Positions 44,719-57,745 of a DNA stretch of 64,000 nucleotides are shown in pieces. The translations under genes and the position numbers were made by a program. The notes beneath the pieces are model-generated. The model was not told where the DNA came from, did no database searches, and saw nothing but the letters and a program-made list of their open reading frames with translations. Source of the DNA: an uncultured Gammaproteobacteria bacterium (GTDB lineage Bacteria > Pseudomonadota > Gammaproteobacteria > Ga0077536); contig CALKCL010000001.1 of NCBI GenBank assembly GCA_938082545.1, positions 34,664 to 98,663 on the forward strand, read 5' to 3'. Numbering within the stretch: position 1 is the stretch's first letter; each line of letters opens with the position of its first letter.

Positions 44719-45113
44719 TAAATATTAGGAATGTAGGACGAGTCTGAGGGTTCCCAAGACGTTTGGCGATGTTCGACAGTAATAGTAGGGTAAGTCCCAC
44801 CTCTGACATTAAATCGTGCGGATAATCGCGCAAATCTTGGAGAGCAAGCTTCTACTATGTCATCTAAAATTGAGTTGGTGATAGCCTCATGGAAGGCTCC
44901 TTGGTCCCTGAAAGACCAAATATAGAGCTTGAGCGCCTTCAACTCAATGCATTTTTCAGCCGGAATGTATGCAAGGGTCATTTCGGCAAAATCTGGCTGT
45001 CCTGTTTTTGGACAAAGGCAAGTAAATTCGGGTATTTGAATTTCTATCAAGTAGTCTCGTTTTGAAGCGGGATTTTCGAAAACGTCTAATTTTTTTGTGG
45101 GTTTGGTGCTCAT
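44718..45113 (-). CDS. queF: NADPH-dependent 7-cyano-7-deazaguanine (preQ0) reductase, type I QueF
   Basis: The start is the ATG at 45113 (MSTKPTKK) rather than the track's TTG at 45137, giving 131 aa. The catalytic cysteine lies in [16 protein letters not shown]. The [21 protein letters not shown] segment supplies the binding region of the T-fold enzyme. It reduces preQ0 to preQ1 in queuosine synthesis. Its size is that of unimodular type I QueF (about 130-165 aa), not the long E. coli type. First gene of the queF-cysZ-gluQ unit. Confidence 0.93.
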   Translation of the reverse strand: MSTKPTKKLDVFENPASKRDYLIEIQIPEFTCLCPKTGQPDFAEMTLAYIPAEKCIELKALKLYIWSFRDQGAFHEAITNSILDDIVEACSPRFARLSARFNVRGGTYPTITVEHRQTSWEPSDSSYIPNI

Positions 45114-45298
45114 GTATATAAAGATTCCATGTTTCAATAACTTAATCGGGAGGAAACTCTAGCATAAGCTGGGTTGCACGTGTAGATCGATAGAGTTTTA
45201 CGGGCGAAACTGACCAGTCAAGTGCTTTATCTAGGAAATAATTCTGAAATAGATAATGAGATTGTACGAGCTTTCGCCTATCAGGTATGCTTAAAGGT

Positions 45299-48200
45299 AT
45301 GCGTATTAACAAAATTAAGTTAGCTGGCTTTAAGTCTTTTGTCGACCCTACCAGTCTAGCATTACCGGGCAATTTGACTGGGGTGGTGGGGCCAAATGGT
45401 TGCGGAAAATCAAATGTTATAGATGGATTAATGTGGGTGCTGGGTGAGAGTTCTGCAAAACACCTTCGTGGTGACTCCATGACAGACGTAATTTTTAGCG
45501 GGTCGAGTTCTCGAAAACCAGTTGGGCAAGCAACAGCTGAGATCATATTTGATAATTCTGAGAACAAGCTTGCAGGTCAATATGCCTCTTTTTCTGAAAT
45601 ATCAATAAAAAGAACATTAGGTCGCGATGGAATCTCAAGTTATTTCCTGAATGGTACGCGTTGCAGAAAGAAAGATATTACCAACGTTTTTCTAGGCACT
45701 GGCGTGGGGCCTCGCGGATATTCGGTGATAGAGCAGGGAACGATATCACGAGTGATAGAAGCTAAACCTGAAGAGCTTAGAGCATATCTAGAGGAAGCCG
45801 CTGGAATTTCACAGTACAAAGAACGACGACGCGAAACGGAATCTAGAATTAAAAGAACTGAGGAAAACATTGAGCGTTTAAGCGATATTCGGGGCGAGCT
45901 TGAAAAACAATTGAAACACCTTAAACGTCAAGCGAACGCTGCTGAGCGCTACAAAGAATTGAAAAAAGATGAACGGAAACTTAATGGGTTATTGATAGCT
46001 TTTAACTGGCGTAAAACTAAAGAAGATGCTGCGGCTAATCTTTTACGTAAGGAAGAGTCTGAAACGAAGTTACAAAAATTAATTGCGGACCAGCGTGAGA
46101 TTGAATCATTGCAAGTGGCTCTTAGTGAGGAGCATCAGGAAATCACAACAGATTTCAATACTTTTCAGGCGAAATTTTATTCTAAAACCGCTGATATTTC
46201 ACGGCTTGAACAGGAGTTAAAGTATTCAAAAGAAAAAAAACTTGCCTTAGAAAAAAGCCAAATCGACATAAATACTAAGTTAGTCAGCCTGGTAAATATT
46301 CTTGCTGATGATGAGAAACATATTATTTCCGCCTCTACAGAGCTTCAGGAATTAGAGCCTCTGCTGGTTCAATATAAAACAGCGTCTGAGAAAATGAAAA
46401 GTGTATTGGAAGAGTCCGAGATGGCTTCGGCTCAGTGGCAGGCAGAATGGGATAGCCATACTGTCATAAAAAATAGGCTATCTGAAGAAGTTCACTCTAA
46501 AAAAATACGCCTTGAACATCTTACTGACGCGATAGCGTCCCACAACGAAAGAAGACTAAAAATATCCGACGAGTTGGCAATAGATAACTCAAAAGCTTTG
46601 TCTATGAAGGCTGATACTTTGCGGAGCCATATAGCGAATCTTAACTCGGAGGAAGAGATTCTTACCGAGAAAAAAAATGTTACAGCGGAACTGTTGTCTG
46701 ATTATAGGAATAAAGCTGAGACTCAGCTTAGTCAGTTACATGAATCTGAGTTATTGAGAGAGAAAAAACGGGGAGAACTGGCTTCTGAGAAAGCACTTCA
46801 AGAGAGAGCGCTAGGAGGAGATCAGAGTGATACGGCAGACTGGCTCAAGCAAAAAGGAATCACCGACGTATCTAGACTAGCCGAGAAAATAACAATAGAG
46901 AAAGGGTGGGAAACTGCTGTTGAAACTGCGTTAAGAGTTCCTCTCAATGCATTATGTGGCAATAACGTTGTTGATGACTTGTTCCGACCTGGAGACCAGG
47001 TGTCCGTTAATAAAGCAACGATTACAATCTTAGAATCCGACGATAAAAAGTATGAGAGCCCTTTCTCTTCCTTCCCTTTACTAGCTGACCGTGTGAAAGG
47101 GGTATTCAAAGTCTCTCCGTTTTTAGATGGTGTATATTCGGCTGACTCAGAAGAAGAGGCTTTGAGCGCAAGAAAATCTTTAAGTCCACATGAAGTAATA
47201 GTGACGAAAGATGGATGTCTGTTCGGTCGTTACTGGGCTCAATTACCTGCTAATAATCCCGATGAAATTGGAATTCTAGCGAGAGAGAGAAACATCCACG
47301 ATTTAGAGAACGAATTAGCAGATCTTGGTCTTATCACGACAAATTTAAAGAAAGAGCTGGAAACAACACATGCTGATGTAGAGAAAATAACAGCCAATGA
47401 AAAACTGATTCTTATGTCAACGAGTGAAGTTTCTCAGAAACTTGCTCAACAGGGAGAACAGTTACAAAAACTAATTTCAGAACTGGGCATTCACGATCAC
47501 AAATTTAACGATTTGTCCCAACAGTTAAAAGATATAGACATTAAACTAAAAAATGATGCCACAAGCTCAGGGACACTGTCTGTCGACTTGAGTCTTGGAT
47601 TGGAGCGGTTAAATAGGAAAGAAACTGAAAGTGACCGTTTGACAGAAGCTAAGAGTGCTATTCAGCAGACAGTAGACGATGCAAGGAAAAAATGGGCTGA
47701 GTTGCGCGACGAGTCACATGCGAAAGAACTGGCAGCGCAGGACCTTCGGGCGAAGCTGAGCAACTATAAAGAGGGACAAAAAAGGAACATATCAGCACGA
47801 GAACAGTCGAAAGAAGAACTCGCGAATATTGAGAATAGTATTAGCCAAATGCATAATCCTATTAAGGATATGTCCGATAGGCTGGGCAAAGAGCTGTCTG
47901 AAAAGCTAAACATGGACAAAGAACTCTCTGTACTTAGAATTAATCTAGACCTCTGTGGCGAAAAAAAACAAAAAGCTTCCAAGGCTAGAACTGACGCAGA
48001 GGGGTTGGTGGGGGAATGTAAACATAGCCTCGAGAATGACCGGCTAGAGGAAAGAACTTATTCCGTAAAGCTCGATGAACTTAATACTAGGTTCCAAGAA
48101 ACTGGTGAAAATATTGAAGAAGCTCTTGCAGCAATAGAAGAAAAATTTGAATTGCACGAGATTGCTAGTGATATCGAATCCTTGAACGTCAGATTGGTCC

Positions 48201-48820
48201 GGTTAGAACCTATTAACTTGGCGGCCATTGATGAGTTTAACGAGCTTTCAGAGCGTAAGGAGTATCTTGACGCGCAAGATACAGACTTAACGGACTCATT
48301 AAGCACTCTGAAGTCAGCAATTCGTAAAATCGACATTGAAACAAAAACTCGCTTCAAAGACACCTATGACAAAGTAAACAGCAAACTCCAAGAAACATTC
48401 CCAGTGCTATTTGGTGGTGGACAAGCATATTTAGAAATGACTGATGATGACTTGCTCGAGACCGGAGTTACTGTTATGGCGCAACCTCCCGGAAAGAGAA
48501 ATACCTCTATCCATCTGTTGTCAGGAGGTGAGAAAGCTCTGACCGCGCTAACCTTTATTTTCTCTATCTTCGATTTAAATCCCGCACCTTTTTGTTTGTT
48601 AGATGAAGTTGACGCGCCTTTGGATGATGTGAATGTAGTGCGGCTGATCGACATGCTGAAAACCATGTCTAAGAGCGTGCAATTTCTGTTCGTGACTCAC
48701 AATAAAATAACAATGGAAATTGCTGAGCAGCTCATTGGAGTGACTATGCAAGAGCCGGGAGTTTCTCGGCTAGTGAGCGTGGACATGGCTGAAGCTGTTG
48801 AATTAGCGAAAATCGCTTAG
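45299..48820 (+). CDS. smc: Chromosome segregation protein SMC (condensin)
   Basis: The ATG at 45299 (MRINKIKLAGFKSF) gives the family N-terminus, 1173 aa; an ATG four codons upstream (45287) is also possible. Walker A is GPNGCGKSN. Long coiled coils follow, with a hinge around residues 510-660. The C-terminal ABC signature HLLSGGEKALTALTF and Walker B FCLLDEVDAPLDD close the ATPase. SMC dimers extrude and organise DNA loops with ScpA/B. Followed by zipA and ligA as in pseudomonads, which use SMC instead of or beside MukB. Confidence 0.95.
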   Translation: MRINKIKLAGFKSFVDPTSLALPGNLTGVVGPNGCGKSNVIDGLMWVLGESSAKHLRGDSMTDVIFSGSSSRKPVGQATAEIIFDNSENKLAGQYASFSEISIKRTLGRDGISSYFLNGTRCRKKDITNVFLGTGVGPRGYSVIEQGTISRVIEAKPEELRAYLEEAAGISQYKERRRETESRIKRTEENIERLSDIRGELEKQLKHLKRQANAAERYKELKKDERKLNGLLIAFNWRKTKEDAAANLLRKEESETKLQKLIADQREIESLQVALSEEHQEITTDFNTFQAKFYSKTADISRLEQELKYSKEKKLALEKSQIDINTKLVSLVNILADDEKHIISASTELQELEPLLVQYKTASEKMKSVLEESEMASAQWQAEWDSHTVIKNRLSEEVHSKKIRLEHLTDAIASHNERRLKISDELAIDNSKALSMKADTLRSHIANLNSEEEILTEKKNVTAELLSDYRNKAETQLSQLHESELLREKKRGELASEKALQERALGGDQSDTADWLKQKGITDVSRLAEKITIEKGWETAVETALRVPLNALCGNNVVDDLFRPGDQVSVNKATITILESDDKKYESPFSSFPLLADRVKGVFKVSPFLDGVYSADSEEEALSARKSLSPHEVIVTKDGCLFGRYWAQLPANNPDEIGILARERNIHDLENELADLGLITTNLKKELETTHADVEKITANEKLILMSTSEVSQKLAQQGEQLQKLISELGIHDHKFNDLSQQLKDIDIKLKNDATSSGTLSVDLSLGLERLNRKETESDRLTEAKSAIQQTVDDARKKWAELRDESHAKELAAQDLRAKLSNYKEGQKRNISAREQSKEELANIENSISQMHNPIKDMSDRLGKELSEKLNMDKELSVLRINLDLCGEKKQKASKARTDAEGLVGECKHSLENDRLEERTYSVKLDELNTRFQETGENIEEALAAIEEKFELHEIASDIESLNVRLVRLEPINLAAIDEFNELSERKEYLDAQDTDLTDSLSTLKSAIRKIDIETKTRFKDTYDKVNSKLQETFPVLFGGGQAYLEMTDDDLLETGVTVMAQPPGKRNTSIHLLSGGEKALTALTFIFSIFDLNPAPFCLLDEVDAPLDDVNVVRLIDMLKTMSKSVQFLFVTHNKITMEIAEQLIGVTMQEPGVSRLVSVDMAEAVELAKIA

Positions 48821-48840
48821 TGTCTTTAAAGTAGTAATCT

Positions 48841-51631
<2,791 letters not shown>

Positions 51632-51652
51632 GAGGCCCAACAAGTTTATACG

Positions 51653-52387
51653 CTATAAAATATTTCCCTGGTTAGCATGAGATGGTTGCGTTAGGAGCTT
51701 TATATATGGCGATACAACGGCCTCTGGTTTGGCTAGCATGTCATGATTTTCAGCGGGATAAGCAGTCATTCTAATAAGAGTCTTGGTCGGGGGAGGGAGG
51801 ACTCCCGCAACACGGAATTGTTCGCTGTTACTGTTTTCAAGTGCATATATCTTCATAAATGCTCCCAATGCGGATTTAGACGCGGCATATGCCCCCCAAT
51901 TTGCTTTGGGCGCAATGCCTTCGCTGGCCAATGTGAATATAACTGTGCGTAGTGCTGATTCTTTCAATAGCGACCGAGTCGCTTGCAATAGCATCACTGC
52001 ACTATGCAAATTAACTTGAAATACTTCAATCCAAGTTTTTAATGAGTAATTGTCGCAGGGTGTTACCTCACCTAGCATGGCAGCATTTAGGACTACAGCG
52101 TCGAGCGTTCCAAATTGCTTTCCAATATGTTCTGCAACGGTCCGGTAGTCATCTACGTTTGCAGTCGCTAAATTGATAGGCAGTAGAGTAGACAGTCCAT
52201 TAGTTTCTGTTCCTATCTCATCTGACAGAACTTCAAGATCTTGTACATTTCGGCCACATGCAATTACATGTGCGCCTTCTCCAGCGCAGGCTTTAGACAA
52301 AGCTTTCCCTATACCTCGGCTTGCCCCAGTGATCAAAATAGTTTTTCCATGGAGAATCGCAGAGTTTATGTTCGAGTTCAAATTCAA
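51653..52387 (-). CDS. Short-chain dehydrogenase/reductase, YciK-like
   Basis: The 244-aa SDR has the cofactor motif TILITGASRGIGKALS and the catalytic Ser/Tyr/Lys in TLASEGIAPKANWGAYAASKSAL. The ANWGAYAASK wording and length are close to E. coli YciK, whose substrate is not settled. The arginine after the first strand (CGRN) suggests NADP(H). It lies convergent to ligA and downstream of nadB in the same direction, with 34 bp between. Confidence 0.88.
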   Translation of the reverse strand: MNLNSNINSAILHGKTILITGASRGIGKALSKACAGEGAHVIACGRNVQDLEVLSDEIGTETNGLSTLLPINLATANVDDYRTVAEHIGKQFGTLDAVVLNAAMLGEVTPCDNYSLKTWIEVFQVNLHSAVMLLQATRSLLKESALRTVIFTLASEGIAPKANWGAYAASKSALGAFMKIYALENSNSEQFRVAGVLPPPTKTLIRMTAYPAENHDMLAKPEAVVSPYIKLLTQPSHANQGNIL

Positions 52388-52421
52388 GTGTCTTCCTTTA
52401 AATCTAGCTATCCTAGTCCGC

Positions 52422-54017
52422 TTAAGTATTAATGTTTATGATAGTGTTGCGTTTAAATGCATTCTCATCTTTGTCAGGATAATCTAAGGTGTAGTGCAAG
52501 CCCCTGCTTTCTTTGCGACTTAATGCAGATACAACTATTAATTCAGCTACTAAAGCTAGGTTTCTCAATTCGATTAAGTCAGTGCTTATTTTAAAGTGAC
52601 TATAAAACTCATTAATCTCCCTTTGTAGCAGTTCGATGCGTTGTTTAGCACGACCCAAGCGCTTATCGGACCTAACTATACCGACATAATTCCACATTAA
52701 GCGTCTCAACTCATCCCAACTATGAGAAATGATTACGTCCTCATTTCCTTGTACCACTTTACTTTCATCCCACTCAGGTGGATTAACAGATAGAAAATCA
52801 TTCGCCATGTCTTTGGTAATACTTTTTACCGCTGACGAGGCAACGACTATGCACTCTAGCAGTGAGTTGCTGGCCATTCTATTGGCTCCGTGGAGACCTG
52901 TACATGCCGTCTCACCTACGGCATAGAGCCCATCTAACTCAGTTCTCCCTTTGACATCGGTAAGAACACCTCCACACAGATAATGAGCCGCCGGAACCAC
53001 AGGAATAGGGCTAGTGGTAATGTCTATTCCGTATTTCTTACATGTTTTATAGGCATTTGGGAAATGTTCAAGTATGAATTTTTTTGGCTTATGAGAAATA
53101 TCTAGATACACACACTCTAGCCCTAGTCGTTTCATTTCATGGTCGATCGCTCGCGCAACCACATCCCTAGAGGCGAGCTCGCCCCTGGAATCAAACTTTT
53201 GCATGAATCGCTCACCATCTGGGAGTATTAATTTCCCACCTTCCCCCCGAAGCGCTTCTGTTAAAAGTATTGTTTTAGCATGGGGATGGTAGAGGCAAGT
53301 AGGATGAAATTGAACAAACTCCATATTTGTAATGCTACAGCCCGCTCGCCACGCCATTGCAATACCGTCACCGGTGGCTACATCGGGATTGCTCGTGTAC
53401 AGATAAACTTTGCCAATACCACCGGTTCCTAACACTACAGTTTTAGCAGCGATAGTGACTATCGCGCTATTTATAGAATCATATAGATAGGCGCCTACAC
53501 ATTTAGAGCTGTTCGATGAAGTTTCTTTTGTCGTAATTAGATCGATAGCGGCATGACGTTCTAGTAACGTAACATTCGGCAGTTCTCTGACTTTTTTAAC
53601 AAGCGTTTTTTCAACAGCAGCCCCGGTTGCATCTGCCGCATGCACGACTCTTCTATGTGAGTGTCCGCCCTCCTGTGTGAGGTGGAATTCCTCTATACCC
53701 GATTTAGAGGTTCTAGTGGAGAAAGGAACCCCTTGCTCAATAAGCCACTCTATTCTATCTCTGCCGTTGCTAACTATATTTGTGACGGCATCGACGTCAC
53801 AAAGGCCCGCTCCTGCAATTAGTGTGTCTGTGATATGCGCTTCGGTTGTATCAGCATGGTCCATTACCGCCGAGATCCCTCCTTGGGCATAAAAAGTCGC
53901 GCTTTCATCTATACTACTTTTGCTTATTAGCACGATATTAAGTTCGCTCGGTAATGCTAAGGCAACGCTGAGGCCTGCAGCTCCACTGCCTATTATCATT
54001 ACATCGTAGTGTTTCAT
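52422..54017 (-). CDS. nadB: L-aspartate oxidase
   Basis: The 531-aa flavoprotein has the FAD fingerprint DVMIIGSGAAGLSVALALP and the succinate-dehydrogenase-like active-site segments TFYAQGGISAVMD, EGGHSHRRVVHAADATGAAVE and GELASRDVVARAIDHEM, with the late LHGANRMASNSLLE. It oxidises aspartate to iminoaspartate for quinolinate and NAD synthesis. Its divergent position beside the mucD-lepA block matches nadB in E. coli and Pseudomonas, except that the sigma-E operon normally between them is missing. Confidence 0.95.
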   Translation of the reverse strand: MKHYDVMIIGSGAAGLSVALALPSELNIVLISKSSIDESATFYAQGGISAVMDHADTTEAHITDTLIAGAGLCDVDAVTNIVSNGRDRIEWLIEQGVPFSTRTSKSGIEEFHLTQEGGHSHRRVVHAADATGAAVEKTLVKKVRELPNVTLLERHAAIDLITTKETSSNSSKCVGAYLYDSINSAIVTIAAKTVVLGTGGIGKVYLYTSNPDVATGDGIAMAWRAGCSITNMEFVQFHPTCLYHPHAKTILLTEALRGEGGKLILPDGERFMQKFDSRGELASRDVVARAIDHEMKRLGLECVYLDISHKPKKFILEHFPNAYKTCKKYGIDITTSPIPVVPAAHYLCGGVLTDVKGRTELDGLYAVGETACTGLHGANRMASNSLLECIVVASSAVKSITKDMANDFLSVNPPEWDESKVVQGNEDVIISHSWDELRRLMWNYVGIVRSDKRLGRAKQRIELLQREINEFYSHFKISTDLIELRNLALVAELIVVSALSRKESRGLHYTLDYPDKDENAFKRNTIININT

Positions 54018-54211
54018 GAAAATTGCACTTAAAAAATCCTGTCAAAGAGTCATTATTGTCTTCCATTTTATTCTATAGGTTTCGCTACGGCTACTAATCA
54101 CTAATCTTGATGTATTTTGATCCTAATAGAAGAGAACAGACGTAAGTTAGGAGGGGTAAAGCCGGGCTTACAGCCTATACATTGGAGTGCTACCATAGCC
54201 TCGCTTGCCCA

Positions 54212-54235
54212 CTTAGTTACATTTTGGTAACTAAG
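54212..54235. promoter_or_regulatory. Perfect 9-bp inverted repeat upstream of mucD
   Basis: CTTAGTTAC-ATTTTG-GTAACTAAG lies in the 274-bp divergent nadB/mucD region, ending 56 bp before the mucD ATG. Its symmetry and place suggest an operator or a 5'-leader hairpin. There is no T-run. The remaining intergenic sequence shows no ORF and no obvious sigma-E-type promoter. Confidence 0.5.
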
Positions 54236-54291
54236 CATTCGGTTAGAGTTTGCTCTATGATTACCTTTAGCCAACAAGGATACTTGTCGTT

Positions 54292-55737
54292 ATGATTCAA
54301 TTTCTATATAAATATCTCTTTCTTTTGACTTTGACTACCGTAGCAGCCTTCTCTCTGCAAGCCAGTGACCTGCCTGACTTTACAGAGCTGGCAGCTAAAA
54401 ACAGTCCCACTGTAGTTAACATAAAAGCGATACCAAAAAAGCAAGAAGTTATAGCTGATAAGCCCCAAGGCATGCCTTTTGAACGGCCTTTTGGGCCGGA
54501 TGGAGGTCTTCCTGATTTCTTTAGATACTTTTACGATGAACAGCCAGGCCAAAGGAAAAAACCACGACGAGACGCGCGGCCATCGCAGGGGTCTGGTTTC
54601 ATCATGTCTCCGGACGGATATATCATCACTAATCACCATGTCGTAGATGGAGCAGGAGAACTGATAGTAACCTTGTCCGATAGAAGTGAACTCATAGCTA
54701 AGTTGATTGGTTCTGATGAGCGGAGTGATATCGCTGTTCTTAAGATTGATGCACCTTACGATCTCCAGACTGTAATTTTAGGGGATTCTGATTCTTTGAA
54801 AGTTGGAGAATGGGTGCTTGCCATTGGTTCCCCCTTTGGATTTGATTATTCTGTGACCGCGGGGATTGTCAGTGCTAAAAGTCGGAGCCTTCCTGACGAC
54901 AACTACGTGCCTTTCATACAAACCGATGTGGCGATTAACCCTGGAAATTCTGGAGGGCCTTTATTTAACTTGCAAGGTAAAGTGGTAGGCGTCAATTCTC
55001 AAATTTATAGCAGGACTGGCGGATTCATGGGTCTTTCTTTTGCTATCCCAATGAAAGTGGTTCTGAATGTTTACGAGCAAATAAAGCAAACCGGCACAGT
55101 GAGCCGCGGTTGGTTAGGCGTTTTCATACAGGACGTTACGCAAGAACTTGCTGAATCCTTCGGAATGACTAAGCCTGCAGGAGCACTTATTTCTAAAGTT
55201 TTGCCGAATAGTCCAGCTAAAAAAGGTGGTATTAAAGCTGGGGATATCGTTGTTGAGTTTGGTGGATCTGCTGTTGATCGCTCCAGCGATCTTCCTCCCT
55301 TGGTAGGCCAACAAGAAGTTGGCTCAAAAGTAAAAGTGCAGATTATTCGGAATGGTAAGAAAATGCGCTTGACTATTGTCATAGGAGCGTTGAAAGATGA
55401 GCCTGAAGTGGCCTTAAAAAGCAAAGCTAAGCAAGCAGATGAATTTAACATCCATGAAAAGTTAGGAATAGCGGTTACAGCGATTAATAGCGATCAACGG
55501 ATAAAGTTACGAGTCGAGCGGGGGGGGGTGCTTATTGCCAACCTAGAAGATGGGCCAGCAACTGAAGCTGGACTGCAACAAGGTGACGTGATACTGAAAA
55601 TGGCTAGCTCTTTAGTCCTTGGGGTTCAGAGCTTTAAAAATATCTTGCGCTCGCTTGCTCCTAACTCCGTGGTGCCAATCTTAATACAGCGGGAAGGCTC
55701 ACCATTGTATGTAGCTGTGCGATTAGGTGAAAAATAG
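54292..55737 (+). CDS. mucD: Periplasmic serine endoprotease, DegP/MucD type
   Basis: The 481-aa precursor starts with a signal peptide (FLYKYLFLLTLTTVAAFSLQA). The trypsin-like domain has the full triad: His116 in ITNHHVVDGA, Asp146 in RSDIAVLKID and Ser220 in INPGNSGGPLF. Two PDZ domains follow (GWLGVFIQDV and the GPATEAGLQQGDVILK region). It degrades or refolds misfolded envelope proteins. In Pseudomonas mucD is the last gene of algU-mucABCD; here it stands directly next to nadB without the sigma factor and anti-sigma genes. AAGGA precedes the ATG. Confidence 0.93.
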   Translation: MIQFLYKYLFLLTLTTVAAFSLQASDLPDFTELAAKNSPTVVNIKAIPKKQEVIADKPQGMPFERPFGPDGGLPDFFRYFYDEQPGQRKKPRRDARPSQGSGFIMSPDGYIITNHHVVDGAGELIVTLSDRSELIAKLIGSDERSDIAVLKIDAPYDLQTVILGDSDSLKVGEWVLAIGSPFGFDYSVTAGIVSAKSRSLPDDNYVPFIQTDVAINPGNSGGPLFNLQGKVVGVNSQIYSRTGGFMGLSFAIPMKVVLNVYEQIKQTGTVSRGWLGVFIQDVTQELAESFGMTKPAGALISKVLPNSPAKKGGIKAGDIVVEFGGSAVDRSSDLPPLVGQQEVGSKVKVQIIRNGKKMRLTIVIGALKDEPEVALKSKAKQADEFNIHEKLGIAVTAINSDQRIKLRVERGGVLIANLEDGPATEAGLQQGDVILKMASSLVLGVQSFKNILRSLAPNSVVPILIQREGSPLYVAVRLGEK

Positions 55738-55826
55738 AAGCTCGAACCTGCTTTTGTTTGTTCTTATGACACCGTATTATGGCGGCTTAACTTTGAAGCT
55801 AGCCAGATAATACAGTGACACGCACA

Positions 55827-55855
55827 CACATCTCTGTGTTTTAAACAGAGATGTG
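55827..55855 (+). terminator. Strong hairpin between mucD and lepA
   Basis: CACATCTCTGT-GTTTTAA-ACAGAGATGTG forms a perfect 11-bp stem with a 7-nt loop, about 90 bp after the mucD stop. It is followed by CTTGATGTTAG rather than a T-run. A terminator or processing site separating mucD from the lepA operon is the likeliest role. A promoter for lepA would then lie in the 87 bp after it. Confidence 0.5.
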
Positions 55856-55942
55856 CTTGATGTTAGTCTCTTCTGCGGGAGGGTTCAGTCCTTTCCAACG
55901 CTTACTCGTTTATTCTAATTAACTGGAGAAATCAAGGAACAT

Positions 55943-57745
55943 ATGTCTTGGGAAATGGCAAACATAAGGAATTTTTCGATAATTGCACATATCGATCATG
56001 GAAAATCAACGTTAGCCGATAGGTTTATTCAGACGTGCGGGGGGCTCAGCGAGCGTGAGATGTCAGCACAAGTCCTCGATTCTATGGATATCGAAAAAGA
56101 AAGAGGGATCACCATAAAAGCTCAGAGTGTAAGCCTCTCTTACGAAGCAAATAATGGTCAGAGCTATCTCTTTAATTTCATCGATACACCAGGCCATGTC
56201 GATTTTAGCTACGAAGTATCTAGATCACTTGCCGCATGTGAAGGGGCATTATTAGTCGTGGATGCTGCTCAAGGGGTTGAGGCACAATCAGTGGCTAATT
56301 GCCATGTTGCGATCGACCAAGGTTTAGAAGTCGTACCCGTTTTAAATAAAATTGATTTGCCTTCATCTGAGCCTTTGCGCGTCCGTGAAGAAATTGAAAA
56401 TGTTATTGGGATAGATGCTGACGATAGCATTAATGTTAGCGCAAAAACCGGTATTGGAGTCCCTGATTTACTGGAAGCAATTGTTTTGCGAATTCCGTCT
56501 CCATCGGGGGATAGAGAGGGGGCACTTAAGGCGCTTATTATTGATTCTTGGTTCGATAATTATCTTGGAGTTGTGTCATTAGTGCGCGTTTATGAAGGAA
56601 CGCTACGGAAAGGTGATAAAATCATCACAATGTCCAATATGAATTCAGCTGAAGTAGGGGATGTAGGTATATTTACCCCTAAACGAGTAAGCACTGGAAT
56701 ATTGAAAGCGGGCGAAGTTGGTTATCTTGTTGCAGGCATAAAAGACATTTATGGAGCTCCTGTCGGAGACACCGTAACCACGACTAAAAAGCCTGCTGCA
56801 GAAGCTTTAAAAGGGTTTAAAGAATCGAAACCTAACGTTTTTGCCGGCTTATACCCAGTAGATTCAGGAGAGTACGAGGCTTTTCGAGAATCGTTATCAA
56901 AACTTAGATTAAATGATGCAGCACTTCATTACCAGCCGGAAACATCAGAGGCTTTAGGCTTCGGTTTTCGATGTGGGTTTTTAGGCATGCTGCATATGGA
57001 AATCATACAGGAACGGATTGAAAGGGAGTACGGCATAGAGCTAATCATGACATCTCCAACTGTTGTGTATGAAGTTGTCGACAAGAACGGTGGAATACAC
57101 ATGATCGACAACCCTGTGAGACTACCCGAGCCTAATATGATCTCACTAGTTAAAGAGCCTATGGTTATTGTTGATATTTTGTCGCCCCAAGAACATGTAG
57201 GTAATATCATGAAGATGTGTCTCGAAAAACGGGGAGTGCAAAAGAAGATGAGCTATTTAGGTAACCAAGTTGCTATTAGCTACGAGGTTCCAATGGCCGA
57301 GATAGTGACAGACTTCTTCGATCGCCTGAAATCTACAACTAAAGGTTATGCTTCAATGGATTACAACTTTTCTCATTACCAGGAAGCCAACATGGTGCGC
57401 TTAGATATTCTCATAAACAGTGAAAAAGTTGATGCATTGTCGGTTATCGCGCACAGTGATCAAGCACTTTGGAAAGGGCGGGAGCTTGTTAAAAAAATGA
57501 GAGAAATTATTCCACGACAAATGTTTGATATTGCTATCCAGGCTTCTATCGGTTCAAAAATCATAGCAAGAGAGAGCGTTAAAGCCCTAAGGAAAAACGT
57601 GACTGCAAAGTGTTACGGAGGGGATATATCTCGTAAACGCAAGCTATTAGAAAAGCAAAAAGCTGGAAAGAAGAGAATGAAGCAGTTCGGCTCAGTGGAA
57701 ATTCCTCAAGAGGCATTTATGGCCGTTCTTAGAGCTGGCAGCTAA
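55943..57745 (+). CDS. lepA: Elongation factor 4 (LepA)
   Basis: The 600-aa translational GTPase has G1 [14 protein letters not shown], switch region [13 protein letters not shown]3 [13 protein letters not shown]4 NKIDLPS and the LepA-specific C-terminal region ([33 protein letters not shown]). It acts on stalled or mistranslocated ribosomes. The stop overlaps the lepB start by one base (TAATG). Normal length (about 600 aa). First gene of a lepA-lepB-rnc-era-recO-pdxJ-acpS operon with overlapping or closely spaced genes. Confidence 0.96.
   Translation: MSWEMANIRNFSIIAHIDHGKSTLADRFIQTCGGLSEREMSAQVLDSMDIEKERGITIKAQSVSLSYEANNGQSYLFNFIDTPGHVDFSYEVSRSLAACEGALLVVDAAQGVEAQSVANCHVAIDQGLEVVPVLNKIDLPSSEPLRVREEIENVIGIDADDSINVSAKTGIGVPDLLEAIVLRIPSPSGDREGALKALIIDSWFDNYLGVVSLVRVYEGTLRKGDKIITMSNMNSAEVGDVGIFTPKRVSTGILKAGEVGYLVAGIKDIYGAPVGDTVTTTKKPAAEALKGFKESKPNVFAGLYPVDSGEYEAFRESLSKLRLNDAALHYQPETSEALGFGFRCGFLGMLHMEIIQERIEREYGIELIMTSPTVVYEVVDKNGGIHMIDNPVRLPEPNMISLVKEPMVIVDILSPQEHVGNIMKMCLEKRGVQKKMSYLGNQVAISYEVPMAEIVTDFFDRLKSTTKGYASMDYNFSHYQEANMVRLDILINSEKVDALSVIAHSDQALWKGRELVKKMREIIPRQMFDIAIQASIGSKIIARESVKALRKNVTAKCYGGDISRKRKLLEKQKAGKKRMKQFGSVEIPQEAFMAVLRAGS

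Noticed and set aside
45142-45567. 141-aa reverse ORF over the smc start
   Set aside because: Mostly antisense to the conserved SMC ATP-binding domain; shadow ORF.
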